Of a DNA stretch of 64,000 bases, positions 1-10,962 are shown in pieces. A program made the translations under genes and the position numbers. The notes under the pieces are model-generated. The model was not told the DNA's origin and ran no database searches. It saw only the letters and a list, made by a program, of their open reading frames with translations. Source of the DNA: Beverwykella pulmonaria (taxonomy: Eukaryota; Ascomycota; Dothideomycetes; Pleosporales; Melanommataceae); NCBI GenBank assembly GCA_001599595.1, contig BCHH01000004.1:1381997-1445996 (forward strand), given 5' to 3'. The number at the start of each line of letters is the position of its first letter. Position 1 is the stretch's first letter.

Positions 1-530
1 AAATTTAACTTCTCGTCTTTGACGCGCTTGATCCAGTCCCATAGCCCAGCAGTGTTGTCGCTCGGATCCCCCTCACCGTAAGTACTGAGAATGAAGATCG
101 CAAACTTATTCTTTGTGATTTCCCTGATGGTTTCTGCATCATAATCTGATAGATCGGTAGCCAAAGCGTTGATGCCGAAGTGTGAAGCGCACTCCCGACT
201 CAAGGTTTCGGCGAAGCGCTCAGATGTTCCTGATTGAGAGCCCCAGAAAATAACGCACTGATAGCCCCCTTCTTCCAGTCGTTGTTTGATGTTGCGTGTC
301 GCAGTAGTATTGCTGTGAGTTGCTCCGTCGAGAACTTGGGGTCGTTCGAAATAGATTCTATAGTTTGGATCGGCTTTGTCCCAAATGCGACCGCGAGTCG
401 TGTAGCCAAATGCTAAGAGGAGAAAGAGGAGCATTGCAACGCCATCAGCGGTAGAGACTGGCTGGATCGTATGCAGAAGAGGATGTAACGAGGCCGGCAG
501 GTTGATGATTTGAAAGTTGGAGGTAGACAT
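1..530 (-). CDS. NADPH-cytochrome P450 reductase, N-terminal part (cut by window edge)
   Basis: Diflavin reductase that passes electrons from NADPH through FAD and FMN to microsomal P450s. Only the first 176 residues are visible; the FAD and NADPH domains lie beyond position 1. The start ATG is at 530-528. Residues about 29-45 form a hydrophobic anchor followed by TRGRIWDK, the layout of an ER-anchored reductase. The FMN-binding flavodoxin signature FWGSQSGTSERFAETL is at residues 95-110 and the second FMN loop STYGEGDPSDN at 149-159. No intron is needed in the visible part. It is transcribed away from the P450 at 1084, with 553 bp between the start codons, so the two may share a promoter and act as a redox pair. 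Fungi usually have one housekeeping reductase plus occasional paralogues; which one this is cannot be told from the fragment. The family call is firm. Confidence 0.93.
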   Translation of the reverse strand, partial: MSTSNFQIINLPASLHPLLHTIQPVSTADGVAMLLFLLLAFGYTTRGRIWDKADPNYRIYFERPQVLDGATHSNTTATRNIKQRLEEGGYQCVIFWGSQSGTSERFAETLSRECASHFGINALATDLSDYDAETIREITKNKFAIFILSTYGEGDPSDNTAGLWDWIKRVKDEKLN

Positions 531-1083
531 ATTTGCATGCAAGACTGTGGCAATAGGTGACTGGACCGTAGAGAGATAACGGGATTTAAAAGTTCGCGGT
601 GAAGTACGCAATATGATCTATCAGAGGTAAATTGACCCTTTTGACCCACCGAATATCTTCAAGAGGCAAGTATGTTGACGTTTAGCATATTTGTTGATTG
701 TTTTAAGAATTTCAAGTCCAAAAGAAACTCTGCTAAGCTGCCACGGGGATTCTTTCTAGGATGGATGCTTAACTAGGACTGAAAAATTCGGAATGCACTC
801 AGTTATGGACTTCATGTATCGTCCGATATGGAAAAAGTGCGGACTTGAACCACTCAGCGTGGGTCCCAGTAGGTTTACCCCGCGATTCTGCTTCTCCTCA
901 CGTCCGGAGTAACTTTCTATGTCTGATCCACTGTTGGCATATCCTTTCGGGTACGATTATAGTATACAGAAGGTTAAAAGAGGTGAATCTAGCGCCCTAA
1001 GATATTTGAGAGCCATCTATCTCGACACTGCTCGAAGGAACACAACAAGCCAACTCCTTCGTTCTACTCCAGCACTTTGCATA
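531..1083. promoter_or_regulatory. Divergent intergenic region between reductase and P450
   Basis: This 553-bp gap separates the start codons of the divergently transcribed reductase and P450 and must hold both promoters. I see no clear TATA box or repeated operator. An in-frame ATG at 919 would extend the P450 by 55 residues, but 1084 places the membrane anchor at the very N-terminus and is preferred. Confidence 0.5.
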
Positions 1084-2728
1084 ATGTCGACAGCAATGCT
1101 TTCGATTCCGTACGCGACTGCCTTGGCCGCCTGTGTATTTGCTTATTTCGTTGTATACCCAGTTGTCGTATATTTCCGCGATGTGAATGGTATGTTTGAA
1201 CTGTCGTCTTTTGTGACTTCACAGACTGATTCAACTAGGTCTTCGTCGCTACCCCAACATGCATCCCTTTTCCGGGATATCACACATTCCCTTCATGGTC
1301 CTTGCCCACGGAGGCGAACGGTCCACTTACCTCTCGAAGCTCCATCAAAAATACCCTGTCATTCGGACCGGCCCGAATTCACTCTCTTACGGTGACGTAC
1401 GCGCTATCAAGGATATTTACGGCCATAACACTCCCTGCACTAAAGATTCGTCTTATGTTATCTCTGCAGGCTCGCACTTCCATCTCGCCGACGTCATCGA
1501 CAAGCACGACCATGCCCGCAAAAGGAAGCTCTTGAGCTCCGCCTACGCGATTAAGAACCTCGAAGGCTGGGAGCACAAAGTGGCTGACAAGACCGTGCGA
1601 CTCATCAAGCATCTCGATCAATGCTGCACTACGCCATTGGCTGCTGGTGAGATACCAAAGGAAGAAGACCTGACCGTCGACTACCGAAAATGGACCAACT
1701 TCTTCACACTGGATGCCATCGCCGACATTGGTCTGTCGGAGAAACTGGGGTTCCTCGACCGCGGCCACGACCGTGTTACCGGACGCCGACTAGATGGTAC
1801 AACTTACGAATGCAACTTGCGAGACTGTTTGTACCAGAATGCTCGGAAACAGTCTCTTCTCATCTGGCCGTACGCTTGGTATCCCTTCGTCAACAAATTA
1901 TCGAACATCATCCCCTTCTACGGCCGTATGGGAAAATTCGCAAGGGACTGGGATGGCATCCCGATCGAACTTTCACATCGCCGATTACAGAGATATCGCG
2001 CCGGAGAGAAGCTCGACGACTTTTTTCAAGCCCTGATGGAAGACAAGAACGGCCACCCGAATAACCTCGAATGGGGCGAGATCGTGGCAGAAATCAGTAT
2101 TATGATGAACGCAGGAAGTGCGACGACAGCGATAGCTATGACAAATGTCCTCTATCAGCTTTTGAAGAACCCGGAGATGATGCAGAAGGTCGTTGACGAA
2201 CTTGATTCTGCACTGGAAGATGATGACGAAGACGATGAGGGAGGAGTTGTCGCCCATGACAAGGTCAAACATCTACCGTACCTTCGCGCCTGTCTCGACG
2301 AATCCCTCCGACTCTTCCCGCCTACTCCCCATGGCCTGCCACGCGAGACGCCACCGGATGGCATCAACATTCTCGGCGACTACATCCCTGGCGGTGTCTC
2401 TGTCTCGATGTCAGCCTTCGTAGCCCACCGTCAAGAAGGGCCATTTCCGCAAGCCGACAAATATATTCCGGAGCGGTGGCTGGGCGATGAGGGTAAGGCA
2501 CTCCAACCGTACTTCTTAGCATTCTCGGCCGGTGCGAGAGGATGCATTGGCCGGAACATCTCGTACTTGGAACAAACGGTTGTTTTGGCCAGTGTTCTGA
2601 GACGGTACGGGTTTGCGTTGGCTAGACCAGACTGGGAGCTTCAGAGGTTGGAGACTATGAACTGGTTGGTTGGTGATATGCCGGTCAAGATTTGGAAAAG
2701 AGAGAGGAAGACGATGGTCATTGGATGA
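1084..2728 (+). CDS. Cytochrome P450 monooxygenase (benzoate-4-monooxygenase-like)
   Basis: Haem-thiolate monooxygenase of the ER membrane, 531 residues. Exons are 1084-1189 and 1239-2728; the 49-bp intron (GTATGT..TAG) restores the frame as DVNG-LRRYPN. The N-terminus is a hydrophobic anchor (residues about 5-30). Core motifs: I-helix AGSATT at 327-332, K-helix ESLR at 390-393, PERW at 446-449 and haem loop FSAGARGCIG at 464-473 with Cys471 as haem ligand. The usual acidic residue before the I-helix Thr is Ala here (AGSATT rather than AG-D/E-TT), which may matter for proton delivery. The sequence recalls fungal proteins annotated as benzoate 4-monooxygenase-type P450s, but I cannot assign a CYP family or substrate. 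It is head-to-head with a P450 reductase gene, unusual and suggestive of a dedicated pair. Confidence 0.93.
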
Positions 2729-3008
2729 AAGATAGGGAAGCCGGTACGACTCCAACTTACGAGAATATGGAGCACTTTTGCGCATTTGCGGAACACAAAT
2801 AGACCACCTTATCTTTTACATGAAACGCCTTCCATTTAAGTGAATTTCTCAAGTAATTGATGTGATAATGAAGCAAGACCAGAATGTTACTTCATTGCAT
2901 CTATAGGACGGATCAGCACGTCTCCCAAATGATGGCTGTTCATTTTGTGTGCATGGATCACAAGTTTGAACCTCGCCCAAAGGAATGAGGTCAAAGTAAC
3001 AATCTGCT

Positions 3009-5202
3009 TTAATTGTACCACTGCTCCTTTAGATCTTGGAGAACGTTATCCGTCTTCCATCCAATGATACTCTGTACACCTTTCAAATATTCCACACAAG
3101 CCTCCTGCTCGCTCTTGTCCACCACATAGGCGCCGCACGCACTTAATATATGACTTCCTTGGAACATTGCATTTCCACAATGGGAGTTGCTAACTCCGTA
3201 GCCGATGATCATCCGGATATGTCTGAGAATCGCGGCATCTGTCGTCCTTCTAGCCCGCACGCCAGCGAGGCCAACAAGGGCAGCGTGCGGGGAATATATG
3301 GTAAGGAGAATTTTACAAAGATGGTAGTACTGCATTCCCACTGCAACCACGCCCTGCGCTGTGGGAAGGTCGGGCCATGATCCATTGAACTCTTTCCCAG
3401 CATTGGGGTCGACATAAAGAGCAGTGAATGTCCAGGGCTTCGTGCGCTCCCATTCATCAACATCTGCATCTAGCTCAGCCCACTTATCTCGCGTGAGCGC
3501 ACTTGACTCGGGGCTATCTTCAAAGACGTGTTGCAAGACAGTGGCAAACTGGAAAATGATGCGATTGGCCCAGGCCTCGTCGTCAAACTCGCGGAAAACT
3601 GAAGAATGCCGATAATTCTCCAACGTGAGTTTCAGGGGCTGTTGTGTAGTGAGAGACACGTAAATGTGCTGGCGTAAAGACACCCAGCTCGCTGCTTCAC
3701 GCAGGTCGCCATCGGCTGCAAAGGAGGAGATCGAGTTGAGGATTCGTGCGGTGCCAAAATGGTGGCATTGTTCGTCTGAGTCACCCATTTCCTCGTGTAG
3801 GCGCATTAAGATGACGGCAACGAGGAAGTTCTCGTCCCAGTGGGCGAGCGGGTCTTCGAGACCGACTATGAGGGCCTGTAAGCATTGGTCCACGTAGGGC
3901 TGAGAATGGTCGTCCTCGACCTTTCCCATTAGCCACAAATGACGCGCCGCGAGGCCAAGAATCCCACTCAGAATAACAGGGAAATGAGCGGCACGCTTGG
4001 GAACCTCCTTCTCGAAATGGCGACCTGCATCGCACACATCTATCCAGCCGGTACAGTAGACGAGATAGTGATGTAGCAGGCCTGCCTCGTACGCGTTGTT
4101 GACTGGCCAGCGTACGGTGAGTCCGGAGGTTGGTGTGAATGCTGTGCTTGAGTACGGTGATATATTTACGTCTTTCGAAAATGGTGAGACGTTCAGGTCT
4201 TGCCCAGGACTTTTCGATAGAACGGGTGATGCTATCTTTGCATTCGCTGACCACCTATGGGACTCTGATAGCAGGTTCGATGCGTTGGTTTTTTGATAAT
4301 CTGTGCTATCGTAGGCACCAGAAGGCGATATCCCTTTCTCGAGAACATCGTGGATTGGCGGGAGTATTGGGACTATATGTGTGGGAGTGCCGACGGTTCC
4401 TGGAAGATCGTGTGGCCCATTTGAATTTACCCTTTGAAGACCATGGAACTCTGCATCAGGGGGATTATTCGGGCTCGCGAGAGATGGACAGACGGGGTAA
4501 GTGGGGAAAAGCGACGAATCTGGCTCATAGGATGTGTCGTCTATTGATTGTTGGAAAGCGGGCCCTGAGTCCTCGGAAGCCAACTCCTCGGACATCTCCG
4601 GAGCCTCATCATCACCGTCCGTGTTTGGTGCTACAAAACGTACTTTTTCTCCCCAAGTTAGCAAATGTCTATATCGTTAAAAATCCCTCACTCCAATTCA
4701 AGTGGGCCTTTCTTTCAGCCACCACCACAAGAGCCCATTTCAAAATACTCTAGTGGTCCAATAGGCTTTGAACAACTACCAAGAAGCACGCTAGGGCTCC
4801 TACATGTCCCAACGGATGCAGTATGGGGTAGGAGCGTCATCATAACATGGGGATGGACCCACAAGAGTTTGGAATATTAACCCACGTCTCACTTCCCCGG
4901 AATTCAAGAGACTGTTCTGCAGAGCCAACGTCTTCCCCCGCGTTGAACTTGACTGCAGTTACAGGGCGGAAGCGAAAGGCATTGCCTTTGACACAGGATC
5001 GCTTCCGATCCGAGCAGTACTTGCACTTGTCGGAATCGCGAAGCTTCACGCCTGGAGTGGTTCAGCGTGTGTAGTACACAACAACTGCAACTTTCTATCC
5101 GTACACTTGATGTGACGTTCGCGACAGGCCTTGCTAGACTTGGGATTTAGCGTTTGGAGGGTGGATCTCGGTGAAGACTAACCAGCCGCTTCGTTGTCGC
5201 AT
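3009..5202 (-). CDS. Zn2Cys6 transcription factor, ARCA-like
   Basis: Fungal binuclear zinc-cluster regulator, 623 residues by my model. Exons on the minus strand: 5202-5183 (20 nt), 5133-5105 (29 nt), 5051-4863 and 4642-3009; introns are 49, 53 and 220 bp. The zinc cluster appears only after the first two introns are removed. The ligands are then Cys7, Cys10, Cys17, Cys26, Cys29 and Cys36, with normal spacing (x2, x6, x8, x2, x6). The rest is an acidic Ser/Pro-rich linker followed by a helical domain (from about residue 270) typical of ARCA-like regulators, with no canonical MHR signature that I can point to. The third intron is the least certain: its donor was chosen because it keeps the frame and gives an ETWVNIP..RFV continuity I associate with this group. 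It is the likely local regulator of the flanking P450 and dehydrogenase genes. Confidence 0.85.
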
Positions 5203-5979
5203 TGTGGGGAGATAACCGTGAAGAAAGAGACAACAATTGCTAGATTCGAAGGCGGGAATGAGAACTCTTCTTGATGAAGCCAACCCCTGCTTACGGCATT
5301 TCATCTTTCTCCATGCATCGTCAGCTGCACCCACTCGCGCTTACCCCGCAATTCGGGAAGCTGGCATGGGCCGAAAAGCTATGACATTTGGAGTTACACC
5401 ATCGGATAAGGCCTCGGATAGCAAGGCCGAGGCGGAATAAACTGCTCGATCAAGCGGTCATTCATTCGTAGTAGTTCGCTACGCGTCGGCCTTGAAGGGT
5501 GTGGATACCTGGACGCCACGCCTGCCTTGAAAGTTTCCGCAAGCGAAATAGAAGGAAAGTTGTCCGACGAGAAAGTCGCAGCAAACCACTCCCTCGAGAG
5601 ATCGCGCCTGTAATTAGAGGCCCCGCGAATGCAGAAAAGGATGGGTTAGGCACAGATCTACCACGCGTAACGAATGCCCACTGCCGAGTCTTTTTATGCA
5701 CAGTGAGCAGCACCCCAACCCAGCGATAGCAATAACAGCAAAAACCTCCTCCGAGGAATATTAAAACCCTCTGTATCCATACGCGCCAATGAGGTCCGCA
5801 GCCGAAATTTGGAGAGCACAACAAAAACCTCCTCCGAGATGGAATCGAAAACCTCTATTGATTGGGCACAATGGGATAAAAAGCGAGTTCCCCGCTTGTT
5901 ACAGTCCTCACCTTCTCACCCCCTTCCTATTCGCAAATTTGAACGTCTTCCTGAACGATTCAATTCCAATTTCTGAACA
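5203..5979. promoter_or_regulatory. Divergent promoter between ARCA-like regulator and Gfo/Idh/MocA gene
   Basis: A 777-bp gap between divergent start codons. It contains an exact 17-bp direct repeat (see next entry) proximal to the dehydrogenase start. No open reading frame here looks real. Confidence 0.55.
5739..5838. promoter_or_regulatory. Exact 17-bp direct repeat upstream of dehydrogenase gene
   Basis: CAAAAACCTCCTCCGAG occurs at 5739-5755 and again at 5822-5838, 83 bp apart start to start, about eight helical turns. Each copy includes CTCCGAG, which read on the other strand contains a CGG triplet, the half-site class bound by Zn2Cys6 proteins. The first copy also extends to CCTCCGAGG, an imperfect palindrome. 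It is a candidate operator for one of the neighbouring regulators; no binding evidence is available. Confidence 0.45.
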
Positions 5980-7170
5980 ATGGCACCCAAGAAGCTCCAG
6001 GTTGCAGCTGCTGGTCTGGGACGGATGGGACACAGACATGCACTCAACTTCCTGAACCGAACACCTCGCGCCGAGCTCGTCGCCGCCTTTTCTCCAGACC
6101 CAGCGGAACTGCAATGGGGAAAGCAGCACCTTGAGCCATACGGTGTCACATTATATGACAACTATGATAAGATGCTCGAGCAGCAGGGCCTGGATGCTGT
6201 TGTCATCGGCACTGCAACCTCAGTGCACGCAGAGGAGGCCATAAAAGCCATGGAGAAGAACCTACACGTGCTATGTGAGAAGCCACTTTCAACAAGCATT
6301 GCAGTTGTACGTAAATAGTATTCCGATAGCGCGAACTTGGACACTGACTTCGTGCTTGAGCCTGCAGTGTAGGGAAGTCATCGAGGCTGCCAGACAACGC
6401 CCGCATCTGAAGGTCATGTGCGGTTTCTCGCGTCGCTTTGACGACAGCTACAGGGATGCGTACGAGAAGATGGATCAAGGGCTTATTGGCAGGCCAACGA
6501 TTATCAGATCGCAGACTTGCGATAAGCATGACCCTTCAGGTACGACATAACATTGGGATTCTCTGCGCGTCTCTCACATCGTGATTTCTGATATTCATCA
6601 GGCTTCTTCGTTGCCTATGCAGCCTGGTCCGGCGGAGTGTTTGTTGACATGTCCGTCCATGATATCGATCTCACGCTGTGGTTCTTCGGGGACGACATCA
6701 TCCCCAAGTCCATTTCCGCATATGGCGTTGTCGCCGTGCAGCCCGGTCTAAAGCAGTACAAAGACTACGATAACGCGGTCGGCGTTGTCGAGTTCTACGG
6801 CGGCCGAATTGCTCATTACTACTGCACTCGCATGATGGCTCATGGACAGGAAGACGTGACTGAAATCATCGGAACGGAGGGCAAGCTAAGTGTCAATCTA
6901 TATCCCCAGAGCAACTTGGTGAACCTATACCACGCCAAGGGGATCACTCGCGAGGTTCCTCAGCACTACTACGGCCGATTCGAGATGGCGTTTGTGAAGG
7001 AGGCGAATGAGTTCACTGCAGCTTGTCTTGACAACACGCCTTTGCCCATGAAGCTGCGGAATGCGGTCAAAGCCGTTGAGATTGGGGCATGGCTTCAGGA
7101 GGCACTGGTTACGGGCAAGCAGATCAATTTCGATGAAACGGGGAAGAGGATCGAGAAAGCAGTCTTGTAG
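5980..7170 (+). CDS. Gfo/Idh/MocA-family NAD(P)-dependent dehydrogenase (inositol-2-dehydrogenase-like)
   Basis: Oxidoreductase that typically oxidises a ring or sugar hydroxyl to a ketone with NAD(P). 355 residues, normal for the family. Exons are 5980-6306, 6368-6539 and 6602-7170; introns of 61 and 62 bp. The Rossmann motif GLGRMG is at 12-17 and the family CEKP motif at 99-102, with catalytic Lys101. The Asp..His pair of the inositol dehydrogenase triad is seen as Asp182 and His186 (FVDMSVHDIDL), giving a complete Lys/Asp/His set. The C-terminal alpha/beta half follows without gaps. The family covers inositol, scyllo-inositol, sugar and polyol substrates, so substrate is not assigned. It lies between two regulators in the same cluster as a DapA-family aldolase and a quinate-type permease, which fits breakdown of a polyol acid or cyclitol. 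Confidence 0.92.
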
Positions 7171-7667
7171 ATAATCATTTGCTGGAAGTATTGCTCCAAT
7201 AGTTTATCCACTGTCCCAGCCAAACCCAGAAATGTATGAGCTTGATCTCGATACGAACGCTTCCAAAAAGATACCTCCAATCTAAGCTATTCAAACATAA
7301 AGGCCAGAAGCAATGTGTTGGAAGGTGCTGGAATACCTCGCTCACGTGCCAAGGGTGAATGCCCTGCCCTGCCCTCACTGTACGTAAATCCTCTCACACA
7401 CATATATAAAATAGAACCTTGACTTCCTTCCCACACTCGCCGACACAATGTACACCATTAGACAGAATGGGCACCTGATGGAATGTCCAATCACGTGCAT
7501 ATCCCAGCTTCCTCGGGCTAGCCTCGCTCCCCGCATTTCACCAAACGCGTCCCCAAAGTGTTCTTCGACGCGTGCTCTCACAACTAAGACCCATTAACCA
7601 TCATAGCCACGCCCATTTCCATCGTCCCACAAGCCGATGGGAACATTCAAAGTCTTTGCCAGCTGGC
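7171..7667. other. Intergenic, promoter of second Zn2Cys6 regulator
   Basis: About 500 bp between the dehydrogenase stop and the next regulator. An in-frame ATG at 7572 is an alternative start that adds 32 residues to that regulator. No other structure seen. Confidence 0.5.
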
Positions 7668-9711
7668 ATGTCGCAACCGATCTCTCAAGAGACCCAGCCC
7701 ACCACTCCAGCGACCGAGCCAGCGCCACGTCCTGCGCGGTCGAAAAATGGGTGCAATGCTTGCAGGTACATAGCGAACTATATTTCTTCGCAAGAAATGT
7801 ACTGACAATTTCATCAGGAGGAGAAAGGTCAGGTGTAACGAGAGGCGACCTCGGTGCGCGCATTGTGAACGATTGAATCTGGACTGCACCTGGGGCCGCG
7901 CACCTGTATCGCGAGGCATAGCTTCTCAAGGATCTTCATCGCATTCCCAGGTTTCGACCAACCCGCATTATCAGGTCGGGTCGAGCTTCAACTCCAACAT
8001 GACCACCTTTGATGGGTTTGGATTAAACGGAAACGCATTCTTTGACTTCTCCGGCCCATTTGGCATAGGTACTTGGGACGAGGCAATGCTCCTGAGCCCA
8101 AACTCCTGGCCAGCTGATCCTGTAATGGCGAGCTCAAGTGCACATATGGAAATTGTGCCGCCGCCCATTTATCAGTTGCCAACCGTAAATAGGCCCTCCA
8201 GTGCCCACATCGAGAGAACGCAACATGGCGGAAATGTAGGGGGTATAAATTCGATTCCTGAGCGGGGCCAACACCATCCCGATCCTGTTTCCACGTCTCC
8301 ATTCTCCACAGAAGGCGCAGTGAATGGATCGTCGGTCGACGACGACTTTCTTGTGAACACCTTTCTGCAGATGCTCATGCCGCCTATCCTCACACCTGTC
8401 GAGATCGGCCCGAAATGGGCATCAACTCGTGCTTTCTTTGGCACGATGGCCTCCGAGTCCTCACTTGTGAGGGCTGCTATTATGGCCTTTGCAGCAATGC
8501 AGATGCAAAGAAGTGGGCTCGGGAACGATGGAACGATGAGGGCAGATTGGAGGCCACTGTACGACGGTGCGGCCAGGCAGTTAGCTGGAGTCATGGCAAA
8601 GAGAGCAAAGGAAAAGGAAGATGAAGAGAAGGGCAAAGAAGGGCTGAAGTACATTCTAGCAGCTATCTTTCTGCTCACTTATACTAATGTAAGCTAGCGC
8701 TAGAATGTGTTGCATTGCAGCGCATGGGGCTGGCCTACTCTGATGCTTCGAACCTTTGCTAGCCCATTCCATTGTTCCATGGATTGCTAACACCTCTTGC
8801 AGTTACTCACGGAAGCCCTTCCAAGGGCGCACGAAAATCTGCGAGAAGCGTACAACTTGGTTCAAACCGCCGACAAGCAGTCTTTCACAGGCCCAGAGAA
8901 GCGACTCATCTCGTGGCTCCGTCTTCTAGATGCTCGTGCCGTGTCTACTGCGGGTGGTGAAGGTCTTTTCCTCAACGACACCGATGATAGTCTCTTCGAC
9001 GCCTCTCCAGCCGCTAACTCTACAGCTGAACCCGAGAGTTTGGATACAGAGATCGAAGAGATTTTATTTGACGTTCTATACCACCCCGGTATCGTCTTCT
9101 ACCAGAAAGTGCAGTCATTCGTTGGCCGCATCACAAGGATAGATCCCTGGCATCGCAGCCGCGGGACTGTGCACGATGAAACAGAAGTCATGGCTCTAGC
9201 TGCTACCATATCTGATGACTTACATGCGCTCTATGGACACCGCCCTGCCTTGATGGATCACGCAGTTGCTGGGGACCTCACGGAGAAACACCTAGCCAAG
9301 AACCTTGCTGGAGCTTTGACTAGGAGTTTTAGAACGTATCTGGCCAACTACTACGCGTCGTTTCTTCACCTCCACCGTGTTGCTTACGTCCAGTATCCGA
9401 AGACTAAAGATGTCAACACTGCGATCGCAAATATCAAGAGACTCTCACATCTCATGACACAAACAGACGAATCGCTTCCGGTGAATTTGCTTTGGCCGCT
9501 GCTGATGTGGGGTTGCGAAGAGGAGAATGTAGAGGAGAGGAGGTGGATATTAGAGAGTATCCGGGGCCTAGAGAGCATCGCAACAAACGCGAAGTCGACG
9601 GCCGACTTACTGGAAGAAGTACAACGGAGACAGGATGAGTGCAAGCGGAGAGTTGATGTGAGAAGTGTGAGCCAGGAGTACTTTGCCAGCCATCATTTTG
9701 CGATTGTCTGA
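7668..9711 (+). CDS. Zn2Cys6 transcription factor
   Basis: Zinc-cluster regulator, 625 residues. Exons are 7668-7765, 7818-8688 and 8803-9711; introns of 52 bp (GTACAT..CAG) and 114 bp (GTAAGC..CAG, with a GCTAAC branch site). The first intron falls inside the zinc cluster, between the second Cys and the basic stretch. After splicing, the ligands are Cys29, Cys32, Cys39, Cys46, Cys49 and Cys56 (NACRRRKVRC then CAHC). A Pro/Thr-rich leader precedes the cluster. The remainder is mostly helical, with patterns of a Fungal_trans_2-type regulatory domain (for example TYTNLLTEALPRAHENLREA after the second splice). The protein ends at a TGA at 9709-9711. Its position between the dehydrogenase and the aldolase makes it a candidate pathway-specific activator. 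Confidence 0.88.
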
Positions 9712-9932
9712 GCATGCACCTCAATACCTTCGGGAAAAATTCTACACCCTGACAACGACACTATGTCGTACTTTTATCTCTGGCCGAACAGCACAACTGG
9801 GCAACAACGTGGAAAGTTCTTGTTAAATTTCCACGTGTGGTAAGTTTGATTTTAAGACGTAGTTCTTATGCAACTCTAATCGTGTTTCAGCGCCAGCAAT
9901 GCAATTAGAATTTATGAGATGCTCCTCCTTGC

Positions 9933-10962
9933 TCACGCCAACGACGCCTCAATGTCGTCCAGCGCTGACACCTGGTTCACGACCCACTTCCTCTTCTCTT
10001 CGTTGTCGTACTTGGGATATGGCTTCCTGCAATCCGCGCTTGTCAGAGGGTATCCCCTCTTTGACGCGACAGCCCATTTTGTGCCATTGATACCACCCTT
10101 CGCGAAGCCCCATTCGGTAACAGACAGCTTGATCTGCAGGGCAGAGGCCTCGGCCGTCTTCCCAGCCTGCCAGAGGTTGTACATCTCGACACACGACTTC
10201 CCCATGTTAGCAAGCTTAAGATGGGCGCATAGGATAGGGAGAACACTATACCTTAGGATACAAGTTGGCCACGCCAGTGATGCATCCAGTTCCACCGACA
10301 CTCAATGCAGGAACCAACCAATCACTTTGTCCAGCGAGTGCGGAAAACTCCGATGTCTTGAATTCGGCAGAGATTCGCGCCACTTTCGCGATACCGCCGC
10401 ACGTGAGCTTCACAGCCGGGATGTTGGGGTGTTTGCCCAGGATGTCCAGCATCTCGGAGTTCACGTCTAACCCGGACACGACGCCTGGGAAATTGTAGAT
10501 GATGATGGGGATAGGGCTGGCGTCTGCGAGATCTTGGAAGAATCTGACAATGGTAGCCGGATCCATGGCAAAGTGGAAGTATGACGGGGCGAGTGCAAGG
10601 AATGCGTTCGCGCCTGCCTCCTTGGCCTCGACAGTCTGTTGGATGGCCTCGCGTGTGCAACCTGCAACACCACCAAGGGCAATGGGAATATCTCCGCGAC
10701 CGAGTCTTTGGGCTGTCTTTCGGCATCTCTGCACGAGCTTGGTTTTCTCAGCGGATGATAATGTTGCAGCTTCGCCGTTAGTGCCCGCAATCACGATGCC
10801 ATGGAGGCCGTTGGAGATGAGGAACTCGAAATGCCTGTCCTGGACGTCCCAGTCGATCTCTTGCTGCTTGTCGAAGAAGGTCAATGAAGGCACGTGAATG
10901 CCCGGCGGGTAGGAGTATTTGGAGGCACTGGCGCCGTTGGTGTGGTTTCCATTGGAAGGCAT
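9933..10962 (-). CDS. DapA-family (dihydrodipicolinate synthase-like) class I aldolase/lyase
   Basis: TIM-barrel Schiff-base enzyme acting on a pyruvate-derived keto acid, 324 residues. Exons are 10962-10252 and 10196-9933 with a 55-bp intron (GTATAG..AAG, GCTAAC branch). Family hallmarks: GTNGE at 60-64 (GTTGE in DapA), YNFPG at 156-160 with the active-site Tyr156, and AVKLT with the Schiff-base Lys185. The C-terminal helical part (SCVEMYNLWQAGKTAEA onward) is encoded after the intron. In fungi such proteins include 2-keto-3-deoxy sugar-acid aldolases and 4-hydroxy-2-oxoglutarate aldolase-like enzymes; bacterial relatives include aromatic hydratase-aldolases. Lysine synthesis is unlikely, because fungi use the aminoadipate route. 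It is divergent from the permease gene at 11679 and tail-to-tail with the regulator at 7668. Confidence 0.92.

Noticed and set aside
826..905. tRNA-like T-arm on the minus strand (GTGGTTCAAGTCC)
   Set aside because: The T-stem pairs only partly, no D-arm or acceptor stem can be built around it, and there is no plausible anticodon loop.
919..1083. Longer N-terminus for the first P450 from the ATG at 919
   Set aside because: It would put 55 hydrophilic residues before the membrane anchor. The start at 1084 gives a normal microsomal N-terminus.
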